Source of the DNA: Condylostoma magnum
Lineage: Eukaryota; Ciliophora; Heterotrichea; Heterotrichida; Condylostomatidae
Reading direction: 5' to 3'
Assembly (NCBI GenBank): GCA_920105805.1
Contig: CAKKTI010000097.1
Coordinates: 21,180-55,635 of the forward strand
DNA length: 34,456 nucleotides
A model generated the notes under the pieces. The model saw only the letters and a program-made list of their open reading frames with translations. It was not told the origin of the DNA and ran no database searches. This document shows positions 1 to 10,320 of this stretch, piece by piece. Each line of letters begins with the position of its first letter. The first letter of the stretch is position 1. The position numbers and the translations under genes were made by a program.

Positions 1-750
1 TTTTAAAAGAACGCTGTATTTAAAACGCCCTTTTTTAGCCTAGGCAATTAGACTTATTGTTTATGAATACACGACTGACTCAAATTTCTAAAAGTTTTCT
101 TTTTCCTTGAACGAGTCGTACTGGGATGTTTACTGAGGGATTGAATACGCATTGGCTTTATTTCATTTTTTATAAATGTAGATTGATAGCACTTTCCTTG
201 CAATCCTAGCTTTTAAAGCTTTCTACTTATTATAATACGATTTGATCGCTTAGGTAGCAATCGTCTAAGTTAATCCTTAACAAAATCAGTATAATCTGCC
301 ATTTTATTGTATTCTACTTTTAGATCTAACAATCTTTTGCTGGGTTCTTATAACTTTTTCTCTTAATAACTTGTTTTGTATTTTCAGCTACTTTAACTTA
401 GTAGGTTTCTTTTTAAACTGAATTCTTTCTTCATAGGAGTCTGGCTCTTCCTTGAAATAATTCTCTCCATTATATAACAATTACCCTTGATTTATATCAA
501 ACTTATCAAGTTCTTATAGAGACAGTCTATTAGAATCAAGTCTTCTGGGAAATATAAGCTTTCTTTTATTTTATTGCCTCTTTTTTAGTAAGTCATATTT
601 ACCCTTAGAGGAGTGATCCGGGGATATATATTAATACTACGACTTTGGAATAATCATCGGCATAAACAGCCTATGGCTGTTTATCTTCTACTATTACTAC
701 TGTAACTCACGCAGCTTAAAAGGCCTAGTAATTTACATGATAGGTGACAT
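1..750 (-). CDS. Lysine/glutamine-rich coiled-coil protein, C-terminus cut by window edge
   Basis: I do not recognise a family. Read with TAA/TAG as Gln and TGA as Trp, the minus strand is open from an ATG at 750-748 through to position 1 (about 250 codons). A second Met lies at 738-736. It opens MSPIMQITRPFKLRELQQ and carries a five-Gln stretch. A basic helical part around residues 130-170 includes KLKQLKIQNKLLREKVIRTQ, with a further basic helix (SYYNKQKALKARIARKV) near residue 195. That second part is mildly IQ-motif-like, but no clear IQ consensus is seen. It follows the aldo/keto reductase on the same strand after about 60 bases. The start is the first Met in the frame that stays coding-like; other frames are also open under this code, so the frame rests on composition. 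Confidence 0.45.
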
Positions 751-809
751 AGAAATAGTCCTTTTCTTCCACAACAATCCCTAAAGGGACACCTTTTACG
801 ACATTTTTA

Positions 810-1982
810 CTACCAAAGATTAATTCCTATACTCATGTTTTCCTTTCCTTCTGGCTTCAAATACCTCCAAAAACTATCAGAAGATAAGGGTTAACGCTCT
901 CCTAGGCTCAAATTCATTTAAACATTTTCAGGATTTTTCATTCCAACCATTATACTCTTTAGACAGTCAGAAGGGATAGACCTGATTAGCTGCAGATGCT
1001 TTAACGCGTTATTTTCTATTCCTAGCATTTGCTTCTATAGAGGCATTTGCAGTAGTTATCCTTACATTAGAGGCGAGGAGCCCATTACATTTATTTCAAG
1101 ATGTTTTGCTACATTTAATAGATATGTATACTCTCCTTATATACTCTGCCAGGTTTGAACGAATGCCTCAGGCATATACAGATTTATAGGAAGTTGAATG
1201 TACCTAAACCCATGATCTTTGCCTGCTATGTCCTCTGCCATGCTTACTATCTTCTCTAAACTCAAATGCACTCCTTCTTCCTCCTACGGGGACCTAAAGC
1301 CTATCCACGTCGCCATTCCATAGTGGCCAATTTTACCGTCTTATCTAAACTTTTCGAGGGTTTCGAAAGCTTTGCATAGGTTTTAGTAGAATTTAAATGA
1401 TCCTGTGATGGGAAGTTGGGATTCTGAGGCGTTGTGGAGATATAATAGATCTAGGGAATCTAGTTATAAGTTGTTTAAGCTTTGCTGTAACTGATGTTAC
1501 AGATAGGTTGGAGTCATACAGTGTATGTTTTCTACTACATCGTCCGATGTGACTACTTATGTGTCTATTAAATGCTGGACATATTGCTCAGGGGACTTAT
1601 CATTATCTCCGTCTCCTGGAATATAACCTGCTTTGCTGGAAATAAACACCTCTTCTCTTTATATTCCTTCCTGTTATAATCTTTTAAGGGCTTTTCCTAT
1701 AGCTCTTTCAGATTATTAGTATCTGTAATTTATAGCAGTGTCTATAAGATTTAAACTACCAGATTTGACACTGTCAAAAACCGCATTTTCTACAAGCTCA
1801 TCAGTCTGTTTGGATAAATCTCCTACATATGTTCCTAATCCAATAGAACTCACTGTTAAACCACTATAATAAGTTTACCTAAAATGCTCAGCTGTTACTT
1901 TAGAGTTCCTTTCACTGTATATTTTAGTTCCTTCTGCAGTAGCACGTGAAAAACACCTTTAAATCTGTTTTAATTATAACAT
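810..1982 (-). CDS. Aldo/keto reductase family protein, probably mitochondrial
   Basis: Predicted NAD(P)H-dependent oxidoreductase of the aldo/keto reductase (TIM-barrel) superfamily, 390 residues; substrate unknown. Start ATG at 1982-1980. The first 20 residues (MLQLKQIQRCFSRATAEGTK) are basic and lack acidic residues before Glu17, like a mitochondrial presequence. Then come the first barrel strand (SSIGLGTYVGD), the catalytic Asp/Tyr segment (LIDTAINYRYQQSERAIGKAL without its first residue, with the DxxxxY spacing), the Lys strand (EEVFISSKAGY) and the His strand (LDLLYLHNASES). All four catalytic-tetrad positions are present. The later segment IMVGMKNPENVQMNLSLGE resembles the cofactor-binding SIPGT/NPEHV region at the end of the barrel. 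It ends at tandem TAG-TAA (812-807). Only 8 bases, which include a second TAA, separate it from the cyclic-nucleotide-fold gene upstream on the same strand. Confidence 0.85.
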
Positions 1983-1990
1983 ACTAATTA

Positions 1991-3199
1991 TTAAATTATA
2001 GCAGGTAGTTTAGGAGAGCCTGCTCTACTATTAGCCAATGATTGGCATCTGCTTAAGGATTCTTGGCTTTATTTTCTGCTTAGATTCCTTATACGAGGAC
2101 TCATAAACTACTAAGGACTAAAAGCCTTTAAAGTTGTTAAAGCATTTTGGTAATTTTAGTTAATGCTGTCTAAAACTTCAGGCATCGAGTATCTTTTGTA
2201 TACTTTTCTACTAGAAAAGTACTTTAATTGCTTACGGGCATATCTACTTGCCATTTGAAACTACTGAACTCTGTTTACCTTTAGATTACTTTAAGATTTG
2301 ACTTAGTTCATAGAGTTACTGATTAGTTCCTATCTGCTTTATTCTTTTACTTTGAAATTAACTCTTAAAGCAATTGTTGTTTCCAAGGGAAAGCAGCTCT
2401 CAACGTCTTTTTTCTTAATCTTGTATATAACAGCATGTTCACTTGAGCATACTATTCTATGGTAGCTCGGCTTTTTAAGTAGGGCACATTCCTCCCCAAA
2501 GCAGTTTCCTGTGCCAAGTTTGACTATATGTGCACAACCTCGTTATCCTGTATTGCATTCTATAGCCAACTCTCCTTCTTTTATAAAAAACAAATACTTA
2601 TAATTACCCTAAGCCTCCATTACTACCTTACCACGCTTATAAGACTCCTTTATCATGCAAAATGCTATTTTCTCACGGTTTTTATATGTAAGTTATGCTA
2701 TTTTTGGTATGTAAGTTAAAATAAAGCTTAATCTTTCTTATTTTTCATTTTATGCTTCATTTCCAAAAATTCTTATGAAATCTTAAGCTTGTATACTTAA
2801 GATGAGACAAGGGGTTAATGCTAACAGTGTAAATAGTCTTTGTTATTGCTTTAAAATACCAATTTCACCGATAAACTTACCTGATTTTATTTCTCCGACC
2901 TACTTCATCTCTCCTTGTTTATCGTAATCATATGCACCCAGTCTGCCTTTCAGTATAATGTAAAGCTTATCACTTGGGCTATCTTTGGTAAACAAAACTT
3001 AATTCTTTTACAAATATTCTAATTACATTAGTGAAACTAGCTCTTATCTGATTTAAACTGATAGGTCTTATGTATATGTTCTATAATCCTTCAAGCATAG
3101 CAGATAATTAGCTAAGTATTCCAGTTATTCGTTTGTTTTATTAGGTGATTGTAGTAGTTAAAGTATTCTTTAAAAGTTGTAATTTTACTATTTTTTCAT
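1991..3199 (-). CDS. Protein with two cyclic-nucleotide-binding-fold domains
   Basis: A 402-residue soluble protein with two cNMP-binding-type beta-rolls. Domain 1 (about residues 85-175) has the typical KLYIILKGRLGAYDYD and GKFIGEIGILKQ segments. Domain 2 (about 195-305) has YLFFIKEGELAIEC and GNCFGEECALLKKP. The Gly-Glu of the phosphate-binding cassette is kept (FIGEIG, FGEEC), but the following Pro-Arg-x-Ala/Thr that holds the cyclic phosphate is not: domain 1 has KQQQRLFT and domain 2 has KKPSYHRIV. True cAMP/cGMP binding is therefore doubtful; an adapter role is possible. The C-terminal 100 residues are Ser/Gln/Arg-rich and probably disordered. No kinase or channel segment is present. 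It resembles a PKA regulatory subunit in having two domains, but no inhibitor site is seen. Ends at tandem TAA-TAA (1993-1988). The start ATG lies 10 bases from the divergent THOC1 ATG. Confidence 0.8.
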
Positions 3200-3209
3200 T
3201 ATACTTAAA
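3200..3209. promoter_or_regulatory. 10-base divergent spacer between two ATGs
   Basis: The ATG of the minus-strand cyclic-nucleotide-fold gene (3199-3197) and the ATG of plus-strand THOC1 (3210-3212) are separated only by TATACTTAAA. Any bidirectional promoter must lie here or inside the coding regions. The spacer is all A/T except one C. Confidence 0.5.
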
Positions 3210-4529
3210 ATGGAAAGTATACTGAACGATTTCCTGGTAGGGGATATATCGCTTTAATAGGTCAAAGATAGATTTAATACAAAGCTTCAGGATTCTGATT
3301 AAAAGCAGCAAAGCTCGGAGTAATTGAGATAATGCATTCCTTTGATAGTACGATAAATAAACGAGTAGTAAAATCAGAGCCTGCCTTAGAGCATAATAGA
3401 GCTGGTAATATGACTTGCTGTCAATTGGAAACTAGACAGATTCATTTGCTTAGCAGTAACAGAAGAGATTTTAGAGGTTCTGAGCATTGATTAGATCTAA
3501 ACAGTTATAAAACCTTTAAAATCCTTCTTTAAAACCAGTAGTTTCGAGGAAGCTCGGTATAAAAACCTTTTACTGAGAATTTGCAATGGATTATTAAGGC
3601 GTATTTCTAAGTATTAACATACAAAACTAAGATGAGATGTGCATAATATACTAGCCAGGTCCCTTAGCTCAGTATCAGAGCGATCTGCCGTAAATCTGAA
3701 AGCCAGGTACAACAACTCTCATTTCACTCAACTGGAAACAGACGACCCCTAATTATTCATGCTTAAAAAAATACAACGATGCATATACGACCCCTTCAAC
3801 AACGATATAAGTGAGTGCATAGTGTTAATCGATAATTTAATAAAACAACTAGACCAGAAAAAGATAGAAACTAAGGGCCAAAACTTAATGTACTTTCTAA
3901 ATTCAGAAACCCCTCTAAAAGCCTAACTACAAGACTCTCATGCACTTTAAATCCTAATAACCCAATGCATTATATTCCTGCACTCCTTAATACACCCTTT
4001 GAATTCCCTGCAAAAGCAGGCATTTGGCATAAGTGACTCAGAACGTATACGAAACCACTTGAAATTCCTGCAAAGGATCCTTCACAAATACAACCGCAAA
4101 CTGGCTTACTTAGTAGAGCGTATATTATCCCGGGAGGAGTTCTGGACTAAGTGAAAAGAACAGCAATGCAAGTCCTTAAAGCAAAAGGGGGAAATGGAGG
4201 AAGGCCCAGGCCCCCTTCCCGACACTTCTACTCCCCAAACCCCCTTAAACACCTACTCCAAAAAGCCACTTTTCTTATAAAGCGAGGAATACAGCACTCT
4301 CAACACATGCTTAGAACGCATAACCTGCGAAATGGACCCAGATGGGGAAATAGAGGAAGAATACAAGGGAAAGTACGACTAAGTGTTCTCTTGAAGACTT
4401 CTAAGACATGTTTCATAGAACAATCTCAGCATTTTCCAGACAATCCACGACGGTGATATTGAAAAAATCACTGGGAAGATGAACGAGCTGATTCCTAACG
4501 ATGCAAATGAGGAAGTTAGTTAGTTATAA
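3210..4529 (+). CDS. THOC1: THO complex subunit 1 (THOC1/Hpr1) homologue
   Basis: Predicted core subunit of the THO/TREX complex, which couples transcription to mRNP assembly and nuclear export. The 439-residue frame matches THOC1 along its length. YKNLLLRICNGLLRRISK corresponds to the conserved NYLLRMCNDLLRRLSK region, followed by ILARSLSSVSERSAVNLKA. Near residue 290, YLVERILSREEFWTKWKEQ matches the segment MVEHILNTEENWNSWK of animal THOC1. EEEYKGKYDQVFSWRLLRHV matches its later EYKxxxxxxxxWRALR. The C-terminal death domain of animal THOC1 is absent, which explains the shorter length. Trp in FSWRLL and in EFWTKWK is encoded partly by TGA. The reading frame ends at TAG (4521-4523) or TAA (4527-4529); the TAA is immediately followed, in frame, by the ATG of the next gene. 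Family alignments are from memory. Confidence 0.87.
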
Positions 4530-7500
4530 ATGGCAGAAAAGGTTTTTAATGTACTGGGTGCGCATATAAAGAGGTAACTAGAGGCTAGAAAGGGCGTAAT
4601 TATCCCACGTCTCGGCACCTTTACACTTTCTAATCAACAGATAGCTTTAGACGGCACTACTAACCCAGCCTTGCAATCCAAGGACGACAGATAACCAGTT
4701 TTTATTGTGTCATTAGAACTTGCTAGCAATGCTAGACCTGGAATTGTGCATTAGAGTGGAATCAGGCCGTACTAACATAAAGGAATTTCGGGGAAAGTGC
4801 CAACTGGAAGGATTAATTATGTAGATTTGGCCAACTAAGCAGGGATTAATAAAGATTAATTTCAAACTTTGCTTAATTAGGAAATTTAGAAGATTGGGAA
4901 TGAAGTAAAGGCAGGGTAAAGTGTGAATGTGAAGATTGGAGAGCTTGGGAGATTGCTGTGTAAGAATGGAATTGTTGCTGTACAGTTTTAAGGGGTGAGG
5001 GAGCCTAGGGTTAGTGTTGTTAGGCAAAATGAGGTTGGGAGAAGTTAAGGGTTGTAGGTAACGGAGGCTGGGGTTAAATGGATGAGGGACTCGTTGGGGT
5101 TGGAGGTGGATGTTTATTCTGATAGAAGTAATGTTGTTAGTAGGTAGAAGGCTAGTGGAAGATATAGAGTTAGTACTGAGATTGAACAAGCAGTAGGGGA
5201 GAATTATAGTAAGCTGTAGTTGATTTTTCAGTAGAAGGATGTAAATAGAAGTGGGTTTTTGTAGTTAGAAGATGTTTTACAGGGATTTTAAATGATTTAA
5301 AGTCCATTATTGACGTAAGAAAACGTGAATTTGTTGATAGAGTAAAGTGGAGCTAAGTTTTAAAATCAAGTTAAGTATATGCAGTTGTTAGACAACTGCA
5401 ATAAACACTATGTACCTCAAGGTAAGTCAGTTGTGTCCAATACCCCATCTGACCAAACTTCAAAATATACTGGACAAGTCCTCCAAAACTTAGCCCTATC
5501 AATATGGAACCACAAGCTCAATATAACAGAATCTTCCTCTAAGGATGGATTAAGACCAAGAATAAAGGTTCAACCCAGTCAATTACTGTAAATTGTCAAA
5601 CGATCCGGTATATAACTGAATATCCATTAACTAAAAGCTATACTAAACTACGGAGGTTTGTACTAAACCTCAGTTCTTGAGTTTCTACACTGCATAAGAA
5701 ACATTTTATCAGTCAGTTATGATAATCTTACAGATTTACAGTCATTATAGGGCAGTTAAGTAAATCCAAGTCGTGTAGTGGAGGACTCAGTTGCTAAGGT
5801 TAGAAGAGTGATAGGCGAGGGTAATATAGAGGCATTTTTCAACAAGGCAAGTGGAGGCTAGAATACCTTGTCTCTATAAAACTTTACTGATTACATATGC
5901 TCCGCATACCAAATCGAGGAAATTGAAGCATAAAGAGCTTTCTACAGGATCTCAAGGGGGAAAGTAGAGCTAAGTATGGACGAGTTTGTTAATTAGTTCA
6001 GCACTGAGCCTCCGTATATAGGATAGGTGATTTCCTGGATGAGAAATGAAAATATTTCTCCGGACCAGGCTTTTGGCATTCTGCTGCAATAAACTGGATA
6101 ATAGGAGAATTTGTCATTCGAGGACTTTTGCCAGGCACTGAGTTCAGTTGGACTTAGAAGTGGAGGGTAAAGAGAGCTATTTAGCAGAATTGACAGGAAT
6201 TAGAATGGGTTTATTACAAAGGATGAGTGGTGTTATGTGTTTGAGCAAAGGCAAGAAGCTGTTAATATACCAATGAAGTAATTTAGAGACTTACTTGTGA
6301 AGTAAGACATAAACTATGAAGGGAAGTTAAGTAAGGATAAGGTGCTGGGATGCCTGAGAGAGTTAGGGTTTAGTTAGTCGTAGATTGACTCTATATAAGT
6401 CTAGTACTTTTAGAATAGTGATGTGATTGATTATAATGAAATGCTCGGTGATATTGATTCGTAGAAGGTATATGATGGAGTTATTCAGAGTTTTAAATAA
6501 TATTTGTAAAGTAGTAATTAGACTATTGGGCAAGTGCTATAAGAGTTAGGAGATAATGTATTATTAGAAACTTTTGCAGATTTTATTGTTCAGAAGGTGA
6601 ACAGACTTTTGAGTAAAGAATAAGCCATGAGAATTGCTTAAAAGATTGATTATAGTAATGACGGGATTATTGATAGGGCTGATTTGGCTAGAGTATTGAA
6701 CATAAGAGGTGGTAATACTAATTAATAGGTTGTTTTACAGGGAAAGTTGCTGGAATAGGTACTAGAGAAAGTGAATAAAGGAATTTAAGACAGAAGAGTT
6801 ACTCCTTAAAAGGCCTTTTAAATACTAGATGGAGATAATAAAGGACTATTGACACTGGATGAGTTGATTTAAAATATGGATCAATTCGTAGTTTTGCCGT
6901 TAAAGGTAAAAGAAGCATTGTTTAAATACTTAGATGTCAATCAATTAGGAACTATCGATCTTGTCACTTTTATACAAGGAATACAGCCTAATAGAAGAAA
7001 CAATTAGGTTTAATAAGAATCTAATTGGGACTGGGAAAATGATGTGATTAATAAGTTGAAATAATGAATAAAAAGGTCAAATATGCCAGTTGAGTAAGCT
7101 TTTAGGTAATTCGATGCAAATTTCGACGGGAATATTGATAAAAGAGATCTAGCGAATAGTTTGATTAGTATTCTTGGTCTAAGAGAAACTGAAGTTAATT
7201 AATTCAGAATAGATCGGCTGTATAAATTACTAGATGTTAGTAATAAGAACAAAATTGTCCTTTCTGATTTTAAAATGATATTTGAAGAAGATATGAACAC
7301 TGATTGAAACACATCGGCTATATAGCAACTGGGAATTTTTATACAGAGAAAGTATAAAAGTCCGTAAAATCTGTTTCAGTCCATTTCAAAGGACTAATAA
7401 AGAGTAACTTTCAATGATTTTTGTTAATGAGTACAGTAATCTGATGCTTTATAAGGATTTTACCTGAACAACTTATAAATGCAGTAAATTTACAGTACAC

Positions 7501-8708
7501 TTGATACATAGAAAAAAGGGTATTTAGGCCAGTAAGATCTATTGCAAGCATTTTCTAGGTTTAATTTGAGTCTTTAAGGCATGCAAGAACTAAAAGATGC
7601 TTTAAGATCCAACTACGCCAACACATAATCCGCTTTCAACTACTTTCTTTCCTTTAACAACATAACAAATGACAAAAAGATTACAAAGGAGCAGTTTTTC
7701 AACACAGTAAGGAACATTATACCGAATATATGCAACAACGAGTAGCTCTAATCAATTTGGTACTAAATCGTGGCTGACAGGCCGTATATGGATTACTCAG
7801 ACTTCTCAGAATACTTCGGAAAAGAAAAATTCATGAGTACTTTTTCCCACACATTAAGCCAGGCCAGTACTCCTTTGTCCTAGTAATCTGGAAATTCCCA
7901 AAACTCATTAGTCCGCCTAAGGCAAATAATAGATGCCAGTCCTAAACCATTAAGTCAAATTTTTAAAGAGATGGATACAGATTAGTCTGGGAAAATATCT
8001 GCCATTGAGTTTAGAAATGCTATAAGAAAGCTAAATTTAGGGCTGACTGCTAGAGATATTGACCAGTTATTAATGAGAATTGACACAAATAATGATGGGT
8101 AGATAGATTGGAATGAGTTCTCTAACTAATTTCAGCCTTCTGCTGCTAATTAAAGGGTTTTTCAGATATCCTAGTAGAAATTATAGAAATTCAGAGATTA
8201 TATGCAGTCATATATGGCATCTCCTAAAGACGCTTTTAGATAATTTGACTCATAGAGGAATGGGCAGCTTGACTTTAATCAATTCTCGGGACTTATTCGC
8301 AGATTATGCGAACTAAGTGGAGAGTCAGTACCTGCTTTTAGTGTAATAAGAGACTTATTTGATACAATTGACTTAAGGAAAGATGGTGTATTAGATGCTA
8401 GAGAGTGGTCTAATACTTTTTGCGTAAATGAGCAGTAAAAATGGGAGGACAGTAAGGAATTTGAGTAAATTGTTTAGTAGATAAATAAGTACAGAAGATC
8501 ACTGCTAACTAATTTCGAGAAACTAGGATCAAATGGTAAGATTTCCCTATTTAATGCATATAGTGTCCTAAGGGAGCTGTTTCCGGACATAACTGAGGAA
8601 TAATTCAATATAATTGTAAGACCTGCTATACAAAGACAGCAGTTGGACTATAAATTATTTGTGGATATTTATAAAAATAGATCACTATCACAGCACCCAA
8701 GGCCGTAG
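4530..8708 (+). CDS. CCDC81-type HU domain protein with many EF-hands
   Basis: A 1392-residue protein, probably cytoskeletal or basal-body associated. Residues 1-190 form two CCDC81-type HU-like domains: IKRQLEARKGVIIPRLGTFT fits the CCDC81 N-terminal signature, and the second carries VNVKIGELGRLLCKNG. The rest is a chain of about ten to twelve EF-hands. Clear calcium loops include DRNQNGFITKDE (about residue 555), DYSNDGIIDRAD (707), DGDNKGLLTLDE (768), DANFDGNIDKRD (863), DTDQSGKISAIE (1150), DTNNDGQIDWNE (1185), DSQRNGQLDFNQ (1244) and DLRKDGVLDARE (1283). Several others (DVSNKNKIVLSD, DVNQLGTIDLVT) look degenerate. CCDC81-HU proteins are known from centrosomes and basal bodies; calcium-regulated scaffolding in the ciliate cortex is inferred. 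One uninterrupted frame ends at TAG-TAA-TAA-TAA (8706-8717). The start is the ATG abutting THOC1; a fusion with THOC1 is possible. Confidence 0.85.
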
Positions 8709-8717
8709 TAATAATAA
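8706..8717 (+). terminator. Run of four in-frame stop codons
   Basis: TAG-TAA-TAA-TAA closes the EF-hand gene, 11 bases before the next ATG. Because each of these codons is also used as sense upstream, the cluster probably makes termination certain. No transcription terminator is implied. Confidence 0.5.
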
Positions 8718-8728
8718 TTTTTTATAAG

Positions 8729-10312
8729 ATGGATTTTGAAGATGGTTGTATGCAAATCTCAATACCCCGAACGCATAAATCTGGTTAAAACAAACTTTTC
8801 AAACCAACTTATGTCTAATATGAAATTTATATAGATTTTCATGATTACTTTAAAATTATTTACAAACGGTATAGCGAATTCTATGATTTAAAACAGTAAA
8901 TCTAAATGCTTGTGAGCTAATAGCTTCCTCCTTTTCCCCCAAAGAAATGAAAATTGTAATTCAGTCCGTCGTAAGACTAGCTAGAAATACGGCGTATAAT
9001 GCTTGAACGATGAATTTAAACAGTCTCTTATATAGATACAATAAAAAATATTCTCTACAACTTTTTCTAATTCAATGATTGGGAAATTAAAACCATGTAA
9101 GAGTATAACAAAACCTGTAGATTTAAAGACGGTGATTTATTAGTTGCAAAGCTGCGAAAAGACCTTGTAAATTTTCCTTAACACAAACTAAATGCAATTT
9201 AATCATTTGAACGAGCTTTTCTATAGATAGAACAAGGTTTTGATTAAAGATCAATTCAACTACTAGTAAGAATTTTGGCTTAGCAATGCTAATTTCAAAA
9301 TATCGGACCTAAAGTGCTTAGCATACTAAACAACTGCACAACATGTGAAAATAACAAACTTTACTAATAATTTATAAACGAAATATGATAATTAGATTTA
9401 GAAACGATCAAAGGAATGCAATTAGATAGATATATTGTAAGCAAAACTCAATGTGATGCTTAATTATCAGCTCTGTCTTTACTGCATCTGATCATATAAA
9501 ACATAAGCTCAGATGATTAAGATAAAATCATTAATTTTATTTTAAATGAGAATCAAGAAGCGAGTAAAATATATCACGCTTGGATTCTACAGTCTTTACA
9601 AACTAGTCACCGTGAGGACCACAATGATCATGCTGAGTGAATAATACTAAGCCATCCAACTTAGTCAGATAATTTGCTTATCTAATACAAAAGAGTTGAA
9701 AATTTGTTAAATTTCAGAGCTGAACTTATGTTTGAGAATGTGTCAAGAGAAATGATTGTATAATTAATCCTTGATTTGTAGTTAATAAAAAGTTGGCATA
9801 GTATGTTTAATGGAGGGTAGATTTTAGAGGATTTAGGAGACTCTAAGTCAATTTAACTTCACCATTTTATGCACGAAGGACGATAGTTCAGCATGATTTT
9901 TGAGATTTAAATTATTCAGAAGAAGAATAAAACTATGATTTAGTATTTGTAGATAAAAGATTATCCTATAAGCACTGATAAGCATTACTTTGCTAAGTAC
10001 CGTATTTCAAAAATTAAATAAATGAACTCTAATAGCACGTTAGCCTCCTTTTTAGACGAGCCTTCTTTTGACTCTTCCTAAGTGCATACTAAAGGAGATG
10101 TACAACTCTCTATAGAGGTTTATCTTGAGCCAGAAATTGCAATGCTAGGATTATCTGAGTTTAGCAATGAGACCCATAACATATCAGAATCATTTTTGAA
10201 TCTTAAGCAATTAGCCGAGAACTCATAAGACATAATTCCAGTGTAGTTCTAAAATCAAGTAGTTGAGTCCTTGGAGAGAAAATCAACTTTTATGGATAAA
10301 AAATTTACGTAA
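8729..10312 (+). CDS. PX-START domain lipid-binding protein
   Basis: A 527-residue protein predicted to bind membrane phosphoinositides and a lipid ligand. Residues 1-110 are a PX domain: YFKIIYKRYSEFYDLKQQI gives the RYSEF basic-aromatic site, then LPPFPPKKWKLQFSPS is the Pro-rich PxxP loop and IRRIMLERWIQTV the last helices. A helical middle part (about 120-320) contains HKLNAIQSFERAFLQIEQG and repeated Leu-rich helices of no recognised family. From about 330, NLLNFRAELMFENVSREMIV and LQLIKSWHSMFNGGQILEDL fit a START lipid-transfer fold, with the usual alternating strands continuing to about 430. A Ser/Asn/Glu-rich tail follows. START is the less certain of the two. The start ATG was chosen because it is the only Met in frame before the PX strand. 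Ends TAA-TAG (10310-10315), 8 bases before the GST gene. Confidence 0.75.
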
Positions 10313-10320
10313 TAGATAAA

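Noticed and set aside
3659-3732. tRNA-like sequence (TTAGCTCAGTATCAGAGCG resembles a D-arm)
   Set aside because: No matching acceptor or anticodon stem and no T-arm follow. The stretch lies inside the THOC1 reading frame and encodes a conserved segment (LSSVSERSAVNLKA).
4574-4588. A 15-base GT-AG sequence that could be a heterotrich-type mini-intron
   Set aside because: Removing it deletes RQLEA from KRQLEARKGV, which aligns without a gap to the RRQLTLHKGV region of CCDC81 as I remember it. The sequence is better read as exon.
4713-5189. Minus-strand open frame of 158 codons without standard stops
   Set aside because: It is antisense to the second HU domain of the EF-hand gene; its Ile/Pro/Asn-rich composition is the reverse complement of ordinary codons.
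8706-8910. Karyorelict-type code (UAA/UAG always Gln, only UGA as stop)
   Set aside because: It would extend the EF-hand, SANBR and cyclic-nucleotide-fold proteins far into the next genes in non-conserved frames. TAA/TAG ends followed at once by a new ATG fit the Condylostoma-type code better, though RNA data would settle it.
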